Source: Aquila chrysaetos chrysaetos
Taxonomy: Eukaryota; Chordata; Aves; Accipitriformes; Accipitridae
Assembly (NCBI RefSeq): GCF_900496995.4
Contig: NC_044020.1
Span: forward strand, 14,030,001 to 14,094,000
Length of the DNA stretch: 64,000 nt
Direction: 5' to 3'
Position numbers and translations under genes: made by a program. Numbering within the stretch: the first letter of the stretch is position 1; each line of letters opens with the position of its first letter. Under the pieces are notes generated by a model. It saw only the letters and a list, made by a program, of their open reading frames with translations, did not search any database and was not told the DNA's origin. Below, piece by piece: positions 12,301-21,900 of the stretch.

Positions 12301-12992
12301 GAAAATTCTGCTACTCCAAAAATTCCCTGTTCAGATTTTATAAATGTGCTTCAACTGTTACTGTTTTGTCATAGTCCCAGCATGACAGTGCTCCTTCTAG
12401 CATTCAGGGAGCTTGGCTTACAACTAAGCCATTGGGGGAGTGGCATGGATTAAAGGTTGTGTTTTGGGGGGAAGCCAGAAAGAAGAACACACGAGATGCA
12501 TGCTTGTATGCGAATGTTGTATGTATGCATTCAACAAAGTAGACGGGATTTGCTCTTGGTGTTCATGTGCTAAAACTCTCTCCATTCAACCTGGCTCCAG
12601 AATGCAAATGCATCAGGCTCAAGTTCCCTTCCCGAAGATGCCTACAGCAACCATGTCCCGGGAAGATTTGACGTCACAAAAACCATCAGCGTTGCCTCTG
12701 GATCAAGTAAGGGCTGCTAAAGAGAGCAGAGTTGAAATGCGAGTCTTTCCCTTCCCACTGGTTAAAGGAGTAAAGTATTTGATGAGAGGGGAAGCACTGG
12801 AGGAAGCTGGGAAATGAACTACTGCTATGCAGAGGAGTTGGGGATGTCTCTATGTCTTAGCTGACTGTAAAATGTAACCTAGGTGGACCAGCAGTGCTAG
12901 CTTTGAACTGGTTGCATGCAATCATGAGGTTATTCCTTTCTAAAGCTGCCAGTTAAAGTCTCCAACTCTTGTTCTTCCTCTTCCAGAGCTAG
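3210..12992 (+). CDS. CECR2: CECR2, bromodomain chromatin-remodelling protein (3' part; 5' exons lie outside the window)
   Basis: CECR2 is a nuclear bromodomain subunit that pairs with the ISWI ATPase SNF2L/SMARCA1 (CERF complex) and is needed for neural-tube closure; that is family knowledge. The sequence shows ten coding exons at 3210-3339, 3627-3664, 3767-3858, 4144-4270, 5663-6093, 7222-7350, 7476-8298, 10336-11743, 12601-12706 and 12987-12992, all with AG/GT borders. Their phases join into one frame of 1,095 codons plus stop. The predicted protein runs from a basic segment ([19 protein letters not shown]) through a full bromodomain to a roughly 900-residue Pro/Gly/Ser-rich tail with blocks I recall from human CECR2, such as [30 protein letters not shown] and the terminal LPLDQS. 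The N-terminal half (about 400 residues in human) is missing because its exons lie upstream of the window. I see no frameshift or premature stop. Identification is by remembered similarity, not a search. Confidence 0.97.
3627..3664 (+). CDS. CECR2: CECR2 exon: start of the bromodomain (helix Z)
   Basis: A 38-nt mini-exon coding [12 protein letters not shown] plus split codons on both sides. TTACAG precedes it and GTTAGT follows. It is identified by continuity of the frame from 3339 into 3767 and by the match to human LFELDDDFTAMYKVL. Confidence 0.94.
3767..3858 (+). CDS. CECR2: CECR2 exon: bromodomain ZA loop
   Basis: 92 nt coding [20 protein letters not shown] then [10 protein letters not shown]. 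This holds the WPF-shelf-like WPFLEPV motif and the Tyr-rich ZA loop that line the acetyl-lysine pocket in bromodomains. It ends in phase 0 at the GTATGG donor at 3859. Confidence 0.96.
4144..4270 (+). CDS. CECR2: CECR2 exon: bromodomain helices A-B with the acetyl-lysine Asn
   Basis: 127 nt coding [20 protein letters not shown], then [22 protein letters not shown]. The Asn in KYN is the position that hydrogen-bonds acetyl-lysine in bromodomains, and it is intact, so the reader pocket should be functional. A GTAAGA donor follows at 4271. Confidence 0.97.
4271..5662 (+). other. CECR2: CECR2 intron within the bromodomain
   Basis: 1.4 kb between the exons coding bromodomain helices B and C. It holds a short TG-rich stretch near 4573-4586 and no exon-like sequence. 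The reading frame of the upstream exon runs on to a stop at 4405-4407, which would truncate the bromodomain if the intron were retained. Confidence 0.85.
5663..6093 (+). CDS. CECR2: CECR2 exon: bromodomain helix C and Ser-rich linker
   Basis: 431 nt. It begins [20 protein letters not shown] and [17 protein letters not shown] (end of the bromodomain and an acidic patch), then a basic stretch with [13 protein letters not shown] low-complexity serine tract follows, about 14 residues coded by TCC/TCT repeats near 5932-5967, then [13 protein letters not shown]. It ends in phase 0 before GTAAGG at 6094. The Ser tract is longer than in the human protein I remember. Confidence 0.95.
6094..7221 (+). 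other. CECR2: CECR2 intron
   Basis: 1.1 kb between phase-0 borders. I see no conserved exon or repeat. A TATTTATAAA-like stretch lies near 6541. Confidence 0.85.
7222..7350 (+). CDS. CECR2: CECR2 exon: [15 protein letters not shown] block
   Basis: 129 nt, exactly 43 codons, phase 0 at both ends. It codes [20 protein letters not shown], then a [11 protein letters not shown] segment, nearly the same as human CECR2. CCCCAG precedes it and GTAAGA follows at 7351. Confidence 0.95.
7476..8298 (+). CDS. CECR2: CECR2 exon: proline-rich region
   Basis: 823 nt, GC-rich. It codes 274 codons of Pro/Gly/His-rich, probably disordered sequence with conserved blocks [17 protein letters not shown]-like [15 protein letters not shown], and [20 protein letters not shown]. 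The acceptor follows a (CT)n tract; the donor is GGTAAC with GT at 8299. Long ORFs in the other frames here reflect GC-rich composition. Confidence 0.95.
8299..10335 (+). other. CECR2: CECR2 intron
   Basis: 2.0 kb. It includes AT-rich sequence and an imperfect direct repeat at 9226-9253 and 9334-9361 (period 108 bp). I see no exon. Confidence 0.85.
9226..9361 (+). repeat. Direct repeat, 28-bp unit, period 108 bp
   Basis: The unit starting ATTCTAGCTGGTAAACTAG and continuing AGATCAAAA occurs at 9226-9253 and again at 9334-9361. Between them lie further CAGAGATCAAAA/GTAGAGATCAAAA fragments and A/T homopolymers. This looks like a local duplication with homopolymer expansion inside a CECR2 intron. 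A shorter related string (CTAGAGATCAAA) also occurs near 6765. Confidence 0.7.
10336..11743 (+). CDS. CECR2: CECR2 large penultimate-region exon
   Basis: 1,408 nt. It joins the previous exon to read [11 protein letters not shown] and codes about 469 residues of Pro/Gly/Tyr/His-rich sequence. Conserved blocks include [22 protein letters not shown], the aromatic [18 protein letters not shown] run, [27 protein letters not shown] and [10 protein letters not shown]. It ends YRPSG with a split Gly codon before GTAAGA at 11744. GC content is very high, so overlapping antisense ORFs of more than 300 codons appear and are taken as shadows. Confidence 0.97.
11744..12600 (+). other. CECR2: CECR2 intron
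   Basis: 0.86 kb, AT-richer than the flanking exon, ending in CTCCAG at 12600. Nothing else is recognisable apart from a short ATATCCTT inverted repeat near 11813-11830. Confidence 0.85.
12601..12706 (+). CDS. CECR2: CECR2 exon: near C-terminal
   Basis: 106 nt coding [16 protein letters not shown], then [19 protein letters not shown]. Human CECR2 ends MQMHPVQSQASFPKTPTAAT through LPLDQS, so the alignment is direct. GTAAGG follows at 12707. An exact TGACGTCA (CRE palindrome) lies in the coding sequence at 12669-12676, probably by chance. Confidence 0.95.
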
Positions 12993-13455
12993 TCCGAGGA
13001 AGGAAGGACCTCACGAAGACGAAAGCCACACGTGATTTGGACAAGGGGGAGGAGGGGCAGGCCTTCCTCCCACCCTCCCCTCGCCCAAGCAGCATGTAGC
13101 TTCCTGGGTCCGTGGAACATGGTGCCGCAACGGCTTTTGTGTTGGAAACCTGGAGCGGTGCTGGGCCCCAGCCAGCCAAGCAGCTGGCTCGCCACCTCAG
13201 GGCGAGCATCGCAAACTAGTGGCTTTCCATGACCGGAGACTGCGTCTCGTTCAGGGTTTGAGGGATTTTTCGGGTGGGGAGGGCGGGGGGTGGGGGCAGA
13301 AACTTTCATTGACTGCTAAACTCAGGTATATTTTTCAGGGTGGAAGAGGATGATGATGGAATTTTACTTGTAGTATTAATGTGTGTGTTTTGGAGCTGGA
13401 TCCAGTTTACAGAATTTAACCTGTTGCCTTTTTAAATAAATTTCTGTTGTTGGTG
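12987..13455 (+). other. CECR2: CECR2 terminal exon: last codon, stop and 3' UTR
   Basis: The TTCCAG acceptor ends at 12986 and the exon opens AGC TAG, giving the final Ser and stop (LPLDQS as in human). The remainder is 3' UTR. An AATAAA at 13435-13440 followed by GT-rich sequence suggests cleavage near 13455. Longer isoforms running further downstream cannot be excluded. Confidence 0.85.
13435..13440 (+). terminator. CECR2: CECR2 poly(A) signal
   Basis: A canonical AATAAA about 440 nt after the stop codon, followed by TTCTGTTGTTGGTG, a plausible GU-rich downstream element. Confidence 0.75.
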
Positions 13456-16400
13456 AATGTATTGTACATAACGGGGGAGGGGGTGGGCCCAGCTTGTAGT
13501 GGGCTTAGCACTGGAGGAATCCTTAACTGTTTACAATCATATCACACTGAAATCTTTCAGGATAGGATGAGGGTTTGGGGGGAGCGGGGAGAAGTGAGGG
13601 AACGTGTGATGGATGACTTGCTGTCCTCCTTCCTGTCCTCTGCAACCGAGACACGACCTGACGGTTGGTTGACTTACTGGCAGGAATTGCTCAGGAGCAT
13701 AACGTGTCCTCCTCTTTCTCTTGTCTTCTTCCTCCTTCCCCTCTCACCCCCACCTCCACCCCTCTGGATCTAGGGCCTGAGTGCACTTCCAGCTCCTGTC
13801 ATCATGGGGGAACAAGGAAACCAGGACCAGGAATTGAAACCAGGACAGGACACTCATGGCATTGTCCCTTCTGCTAGTATAATACCCTTCTCCCTGCCTT
13901 TCTCATAGGAGAAATGTATGCTCTAGAAAGCAGAAAATGACATAACTGGTCATCTTAGACTTCTTTCAGTGAAACCAGTAGAGCAGCACCTATCCAGTAG
14001 AACAAATAATGTGCAAATCTGTACTGCCCTGCTGCCTGAGGAGTGGAGACAAGCCCCCACCTTTCTTTCTCTGTCCCTTGGCTATATTCACTTCTTAGCA
14101 GCAGCGAAGCAGAAGGTACCCTGTGGTTCCCGACCACTCTTGGTTGCCTGTGAAGGAATGGCATGAGGCTGCTTTGGGGGAATGGTTGGTTTGCTGCAGT
14201 GTGAGCTGTTTGTTGGCTAATGGTGTTGGATTTGTGTTTGCAAGTTGCGGGTGAATTGGAAAGCACTGATTTGAAATCAAATGTAGAGGTGGCATGGCTC
14301 AGGGGGTGAGGGACAAGAGATCTCTGTGCTCGAGTTGACTTGGTTTACCTTTGCCATCATTGATGCCGTAGCAGCAAGTCCTACAGGGCTAGTGGCAGCT
14401 TCCCTCGGAGCCTGTGAGCAGTCTGCAGGGGCTTTCCTCACCAGTTGCAGTACTGCACTGGGGAACCCCTGTGCGCCAGTGCTTTGCCAGGCACCAATGT
14501 TTAAATGTAGGTTCGGCAAATGAGTTTCATATGAATCTCATCTGCAGACGTTTATTCACATCTTAAATGTAACAAGAAAATACAGCTGATTATTCTTGGG
14601 GGAGCTGGGGTAAAACAAGGTGGAGTTGCTGTGTGAGAAGATTGGGCAGCAAGATCTGCTGGGACCACAGCCGTAGTGCAAACTGCTGGTTGCCCTGGGG
14701 GACAGCGGTATGGTTAAAAGGAGGATGTGCCAATGTGTTGGGCAGATTGTGCTAGCAAAAGCACAAGTGGCAGCAGAAGTGAGGACAGAGCAGCATGTCC
14801 TTTAGTCTGTGGTACCAGCTAGGGGAGGGTCTTTGTCTCCAGGTTTCTGGAAAATTCTTCTGGCTGCTTTGTTGTCTTGGATGGTGCCATCACCCATATC
14901 TTTAGCTGGATTGCACTAGCATGCATGACTGCATCACCTTTGTCCTGATGTGTAGATCTACCGTGTGCTGGCGAAGCTGTTTGAGCAAATGGCAGGTAGC
15001 ATCTGACTGGGCCATTACTCCTTCTGTCCTAAGCTTTTGGAAAAACAAAAAGCCTAAAAGATGAGAAAGGAAGGACTGCCACATTAGTGCCCAATTACCA
15101 ATGAGTCCCACTGCTCTGTTGCTACTGTACTTTTGCCTGTGATGAGCTGTGTACGGCCAAGGCATTTTCCAAGCCTAACAGGAGTTACACTTCTTAATGC
15201 TATTCCCACAAGCATGTTTATAAATGCAGTTGTTCATACCCACTGCTGCAGCTAGCCTGTGAACTATAGCTGTTGTCTGCTTAGTCCAGTGAATTGCCTG
15301 GGACAGCTGGCTCCTCCACAAAGGAAGACTTCAATATAATGTCAATTACTTACAATCTCTATCTATAGATGCCATTACGTTATGAAAGGGAGATTTGTTT
15401 TGGTGGGTTTTTTTCTGTGTTTGTGTTCATCTGTCAGAGAGCAATTGTCACTGGTGGATTGGTGTAAACTGGAAGAGATGATCCTGAAGGTTGTCCTTTG
15501 ACTGAGAAGCAGGTAATTGCTCTCCCCACCCAAGAACATTAGTATATGGCTCATCCAAATTTGTCCCAGATCTGAGGGTCTCCTGCTGGCTTGTCAGCTG
15601 GCAGTGGGTTTCCAGAGGTGCCCCAGCTGCTCAGAAATGCAGGTCTAGATCCTCCACTGAATGGAGGTACTGAAGCAGTAGTAGGTATTTATGAAAAACT
15701 GTGCAAGTATAACTGCTCTTCAAGACAATAAACCTGGGACAAATGAAAGCATGGTTGCTTCTCCTTGTAAAGCAATCTTTAGTTCATTGTAGATATAAAA
15801 ATAATTTGAAATAGCACATTTAAAAATAGAGGAACTGTAAAATACAACTTGTAGCAAAGTATTCGAAATTCTGGAAATGTGAATGTAGATTCTGCAAACA
15901 ACCCCTGCTGTACTTCAGCCTGTGTCTTCTGTATCACAGACAGTTACCTGAATATTTAAAGTGCCTTTCATTCAGCTCATTGTGAACTTTGTGGAACAGG
16001 AGGTTTTTGGAAGCTATAAAAAAAAAAAAAACACCAAGCTGAAATACTCTTGGCCTTCAGACGGAACTGGCACTGAAAACATGGTTCTAGTGGTCATGGT
16101 ATCTGGATGAGTACCAAGCCCAGATCAAAACAGGGGATGAATAAGAAAGGCAAGAATTGCTTGTGGTCTGCCTGGAGAGCGTAGTGGAGTGTTAGTGATA
16201 GATACTCTGAGGATCCTATGTGGAGTGTGCAACATGAAGATATTATCCCTTACCTGACATAATGCAAATCTGGGAGAAGGGTTTGACTTGCAGATTGTAG
16301 ACAAAACAGAGTAGTGAAGCTGACTCCTCCTGGGAGGGTTTCTAGGTAAATGGCTTTTGATGTAGTCAGTAATTCTTATTAAAGTGACTAACAAGCTGCT

Positions 16401-18467
16401 GTTGTGAGGACACATGGTTTATATTAGAAAAGTACTAATATAGCATTGGATGAACTATGGCTGGGCTACAGGGATAGGGCTATCCTGGGGACAGGGCACA
16501 TGAAGATGTAGAGCTGCTTGTGGAATCTTAGCTCTGAGTTTCCAGACTTTCAAATGCTTTGTTCATAAGTGTTTGGCTGGGTTTTTTTTTTTTCTTTTTA
16601 TGATGACATCTAGGGATGCCCCAAAAATCAGAGCTCTATCTCGGTAGGTACAATCTGAGCAAATCACAGAAAATGGGCACCCCTCAGAGGGCATGGGGCT
16701 GGGAGTGGATTGCTGGGATGGAACACCAGTGGAAATGTACAGGGAGAAGCAGAAAATGTGAATTTTATAGTTTATGGTTTCCCAACATGTGCTGCGCAGG
16801 GCTGTTTTGTAGATGTTGTGAAAGAGATGGGTTTAAGGAGGGATTTAGAAGAGAGTAAAATGGCAGCTCTTTACGTACGGGGTGGTACTTTTTGCCATGT
16901 GTTGGCATACAGTGCAGGAGAAATGTAGCTGCATTTTAAAATATCCTGGCATTTGAGTGCCATACTTGTGTCACTATCTTAAACAATATTTTAACACAAT
17001 ACAGAGAAATTCTGGACTCTGGTTGGAAGCCCTCTTTCTCAACCCCCAGTGCTGTTGTAGTATAATATATTAACTGTTGGTCCTTTTGCAGCAAGCATCC
17101 TGAGCTAGTGACTTTGCAAAGTTTCCTGTAGCTATTACTTTTCCCATACAGAGGATGTGTTTTGCTATAATTATGGATTTCTTGTTAAACGAAACTATAT
17201 AATACATAGAACAAATATGATGCTGACCATGCTCGAACATGCCAAAATTTTCCAATATTCTCAGAAGAGTTTTCTATGCTACTCTGGCTTTTTAGCCTCT
17301 TGCTCTCCCCACCACAACCTCCTTTGCAAGTGGTGTGTGGTGTTCCCAAGATCCTGAGATGTTCAATTGCCATTATAAGTGCCATTGTATAAACTCCCCT
17401 TGGGACTCTGGAAGCTTTGAGCATCTTAAGTCCTACAGGCCCTGGCAATTCAACTAAGTATTTTAAGAAGGCCAGTCACTGAGGCTTCACAGTGATTTTT
17501 AGCTGTGTCCAGCAGAAGTTTGCAGTCTATAAATTCCATGGTGTGACCCACCAAACCACTCAGTAGCAATCCAAGGCACCAGCCTGCAATGAGGAGGACA
17601 AAAGAGGAAAGTAAATTTGAAGCTTCAAGGCCCAACTGGTTTGATTTGTGACTTTAAAGTACATGGAGACACTTTTCTTGGAAGAGCTTCTGATTCTTTC
17701 TTGTCTGCCAAATGCCTTTCCCATGCAGACTTTCCGAAACAAATCTCCTGTGTGTATTTTTGTAAGTGTGGTTTCTCGGGGTCTTGGAGAGCTATCAGCT
17801 TCTTGATGTCTTATCTGAACACTACTCACAGAGGCTGTCTTTCATTCTGCTGACTGAGGCAGTTCTCCTGCAGCTTCTCACCCCAACACTTCTCCATTTA
17901 AAAAGAAAGTATAATTAGAAAATAACCTTCTTTTTTTCCCTCTACTGATCTCTGTCAGTCTTCTGTGCATCTCTGTGTTGAGCCTGGGCTGTTGCTTTCC
18001 TTTTGATGGCTTTGTTCTGCTTTCCTTTTCCGAGGAGGCGGTGCATTGCCAGATGCATTGTGGAGTTTTGGAGAAGGTGTCGAACCAAGTGACAGGGAAG
18101 CACCATCCCGAGGGGTGGCTTGGAGAAGACAAACAGGAGAACTGATGATGGTGTGGTTGCTCCTGGTTCCCCTCGCTGCAGACCAACCATGCAACTGGGT
18201 CTGTGCTTAACCAGAGCTACCCCTTAAGAAGTTGTTACTGTGGTGCATTGGTGTTAGAGGAGTTTGCTCTTGCAGAATTCCTGTTTTGCTTTTAGTTCGG
18301 CACTGGTGGTTGAAGAGCAGGTGTGTGTGCTGTAACATTTCTGTAAGGCTGAGATTGAGATAGCAGGCTGTGAAAGTAGCGTTGCAGCTGCAGGCCATGT
18401 GACAAGCTTTAAGAGTGTGTGCTTATTGTAACTGAGAAAGCATCTCAAATGTTGACCTTCCAGCCTT

Positions 18468-18502
18468 TCCCCATCTGTACCTGTTTAACATACAGATGGG
18501 GA
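18468..18502. repeat. Perfect 12-bp inverted repeat (hairpin)
   Basis: TCCCCATCTGTA at 18468-18479 pairs perfectly with TACAGATGGGGA at 18491-18502 around an 11-nt loop. It is intergenic, downstream of CECR2. Confidence 0.85.
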
Positions 18503-18906
18503 TAAAGCACATTCGGGCTTGGCAGGACCCCTGCCGCCCATGCGGAAGGAAAACGCTTTTAACCAGCACATAATGAACTACGCGCTTTGGTTTTCACTCT
18601 CCGCTGCCCACCTCCCTCTCTGAAAAAGAACTGGGGGGGGACCCATTTCCAGCTGTCTCCAAATAGGAGCTCCTGGGATGACAAGCGTGAGGTTCAGTCC
18701 ACCCCTAGGCAAGGAAATTCAGGACAGGGTTGTATGTATTTGAAACTAGATAGTAACATCCAAGTGTACCTTCAAAGTGCAGGTGTAGCAAGCTGTGCGG
18801 TGTCATTCCCTTTTTGATTACTCTCCTGCCTCGGCTCACATGCAGTATTTGAGAGACCGTGGAGCATTCTGTAGTTTTAACACTGCTGACCTTGCACTGA
18901 CTGAGG

Positions 18907-18933
18907 CGGGGGGGGGGGGGGGGCGGGGGGGGG
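18907..18933 (+). repeat. Poly-G tract interrupted by one C
   Basis: A run of about 17 G, one C, then about 9 G. It has clear G-quadruplex potential on the plus strand, and its length is likely to be variable or misassembled. Confidence 0.85.
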
Positions 18934-21900
18934 TCCTTAATCTGCAACAGCGGCCTAGATTTCTTTTGGCAAAGATTTTCTTCTTTTTGAAATGTGGATG
19001 TCAAAGTGGACAGTACATCCAGGAGAGAGCAAGAGCTACATCCACCAGTGGAAGAGGGGACAAGGGATTAATTAGGGCTGAGGATTAATTGGGATTTTCA
19101 CCAACTCTAGCAAGTCCCTCTGTCCTTTGCCCCTTTTGTTTGGAAACACATGGCTTACTAGCAGAAGGGCAGGAAGTGGAATATCTTCTAAATAAAACTG
19201 GAACTGACTCTGTGTGGGCAAAATTCCCTTGTTGTGGACAAAGTTAGACCAGATGGCCATCAGGGATTCCTTTGGCCTTCAAATCAGTAAGAGGCAAGCA
19301 GATACATAGTGCACTGAAAAACTGCTGAGTACGTCAGAGGAGCGATCTCCCTTTCTGAAGCCAGCCAGGCAGCTACAGGAGCTCGGGCCTCAATTTTTAG
19401 TCTGGAAAGTCCTCTGATCCCCTTTTGTGTCATGCACCAACACTTCCCCTCTCCTTGCTTCCTAGCTTTCAAGTTTCTTTCCCTCTGCTTACTTTGCTGC
19501 AGTCTGTTGCTGTCAAGTGCAGAGATGAAAGCTCACTGCCCACGCGAGTAGAAAGGCAGAAGGTTGAACTTGCCAGCTGTCTCCTCTGCACATGCATATA
19601 TAAAGCAGGTGGGGAGTACACATTTACTGTCCTCATGAAATTAAGGTGTCCTCAGTGGCTCACTGGTGTTCTCCCACATGCCCCCAGGGTTTGCCAGCCT
19701 GGCACAGAGTTGTCTGTCCCTCTGCCAGCACAAGGATTTGCTCCTGGCCCCTGTGCAGGGTTCCCGCGCATGATCCTGGCGTGCCTACCTCCAAGGGAGC
19801 TTAGGTTTAAAATTTATACTGTGTACAACCATGAAAACTGTTGCCTCTCTTGCTTGATAGATCAATGAATGCTGCTGCCTGATTTTTTCTGAGCAATAAT
19901 AATGTGCAGCAGTGCAACTTTGACCTTCCCATATTGTTTCAGGGAACGGATGGCTATGAAACACTGGGGGGTTTCACAGTTTGAGTGGGAAGCAAGGTGC
20001 TTTCTGTGGCCCTGTGTTTTATCTATGCCACGTTCCTGCTTTCCCAGTGACTGTTGGATTGATTTAGGTAGCTGAGAGAGAGCTGGTTGCTTCCTCTGTT
20101 TGGGAAGGTAGAAGGGGAAGGGAGCAAGTTGGTAAAGTTGAGCCTTTGTCCACAAAGCAGAGCACATGGAAGAGGGGTGCCTGTTGCTGCCGCAGAGTGA
20201 GGGGTGGGTGGACCACCGATTCAATGCCTCTGGGGGAGGAAAGCAACCCGCTGCTGCTTCACCTGGCATTTATGGGGGAGGTAGCAGGAGAGCCTATGTC
20301 ACTATGTCCATTTTTCTGAAGTTGGGTGATGTTGGTTTTTTTTTGTATTATTGTAAGTTTGTAAAGAATGTAATCTGTCTGTTGGGGGCACAAGGAGAAA
20401 ACGGGGGCCTTTCTCTCGTTGGGTGAGGCTGTTCTTATGTTGCTGTGTTTTTTGTTGTTGGGCAGGGAAGGAGTTTAGGGGCCATGGGGGCAAAAGCCTG
20501 GCCCCTGTTAACTGGTTGCAACTGTCCCAGGGCAACGGGAGGGTGAGTTGATGCTGTGGCAGAGACCTCCCACACCAAGCTGTGAAAAGAACCCCTGCCT
20601 TCATCCTTTGGTGGGGGAATCTGACCTGCATGGGGCTCGGGACTGGGGTGTTTTGCTGGGTGGTGGGACCTAACGCTCTAGGGCTGGTCCTGCTCGTCTT
20701 CGTCTCGGTTAGAAACTGAGCTGGTCAACTGCCCGTGCTGTTTAGGAAAGGTTGGATTTGCTAGCCTGAATTTCTCAGCGGAAGGAGTTCATGCTGGAGT
20801 GGCTCACCCCGGTGCTCCTCTCCGCGGTGGGGGCTCAGGTGCTGCACCTCTCCGTCACCTGGTGCCCAGGACCCCCCCCGGCTCTCACCCCCACCTCCCT
20901 TCCTGTCCCATAGAGCACAGTGTCAGGGATCCTCTTCTCTCTCCTGCTGCTGCAAAGTTGTGTGAACTTTCCTGGTCAATACTGGAAAGGGGAATGCTAT
21001 TTATTTTTATATTGTGTATATTTTGTCTTGGTCTGCTGATTACCTTTGTTCCCCAAGAGCGACAGTTACCTCAATAGTTAGTTTAATACTGTGTGTTGGG
21101 TAATTTTTTTAAAGAACTTTTTTAAAAGCTTGATCCTTGGAGGTCTGTAGATTTTATTTCCATATGAATTGGTTATTTTGTATAAAGTACGTTCTTAAAA
21201 TAGCAATCACCCGTGCTGTATGTGTGTTTTCTTGTCTCCTGGATGGTCTCCCTCTTCCTTTGTAAGGGGGGAGCGGATGGGGGTGGGAGCAGAACACAGA
21301 GGGCTTGTTTCAGAGGGACAAAGCCCTGGACTGCAGACACAGTTGTACCACCTGAAAGCCATTTACAAGAGAACACCTGGAAAGCTAATTGGGATTGTTT
21401 CCCCTTCTGAAACACAGCTGTCTGCCTACGAACAACCCAGTTGTGGAAATGAGATGGTGTCACTTCTTTTCCCCAAAGTCCCTGGTGGGCTGTGGGTTCT
21501 TCTGCAGCCCAGGTGTGCTGGAAAGCCTGCCTTCATCCCCAAAACACCACGTAGTCTTGGGTCACAGGTAGTCTGTTCCCCAACACTCACCCAAAACCTC
21601 TCTTTGCTTTAAAAAGGGTGACTGCCCTTTAGTAAAGCCTACGGAGTGATGCTGCTATGAAGGAGGAACCGATGTAGCCTGCATGGTTCCCCTTTGTGCT
21701 GCTTTAATGCTAAGCAGCATAGGGTATGACAGTCCTCAGGGGCTGTTAGGGGAATGGGAAGCCTTTAGAGCTTATGTGCAGTGGTCCAAACCCACATCGG
21801 ACCCAAAACGGCACTTGCCATTTGCTGTTTATTAAATCTCCCATGCGAGATCGGGCAGTGGTTTCAGCCCTCCCAGCAGAGAGGTGTTGAAAGACTTTCT

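Noticed and set aside
12669-12676. Perfect CRE palindrome TGACGTCA in a CECR2 exon
   Set aside because: It lies in coding sequence far from a promoter; probably coincidental.
20799-21200. AT-rich sequence that resembles the end of a 3' UTR
   Set aside because: No AATAAA was seen near its end and no upstream gene connects to it; an extended CECR2 UTR remains only a possibility.
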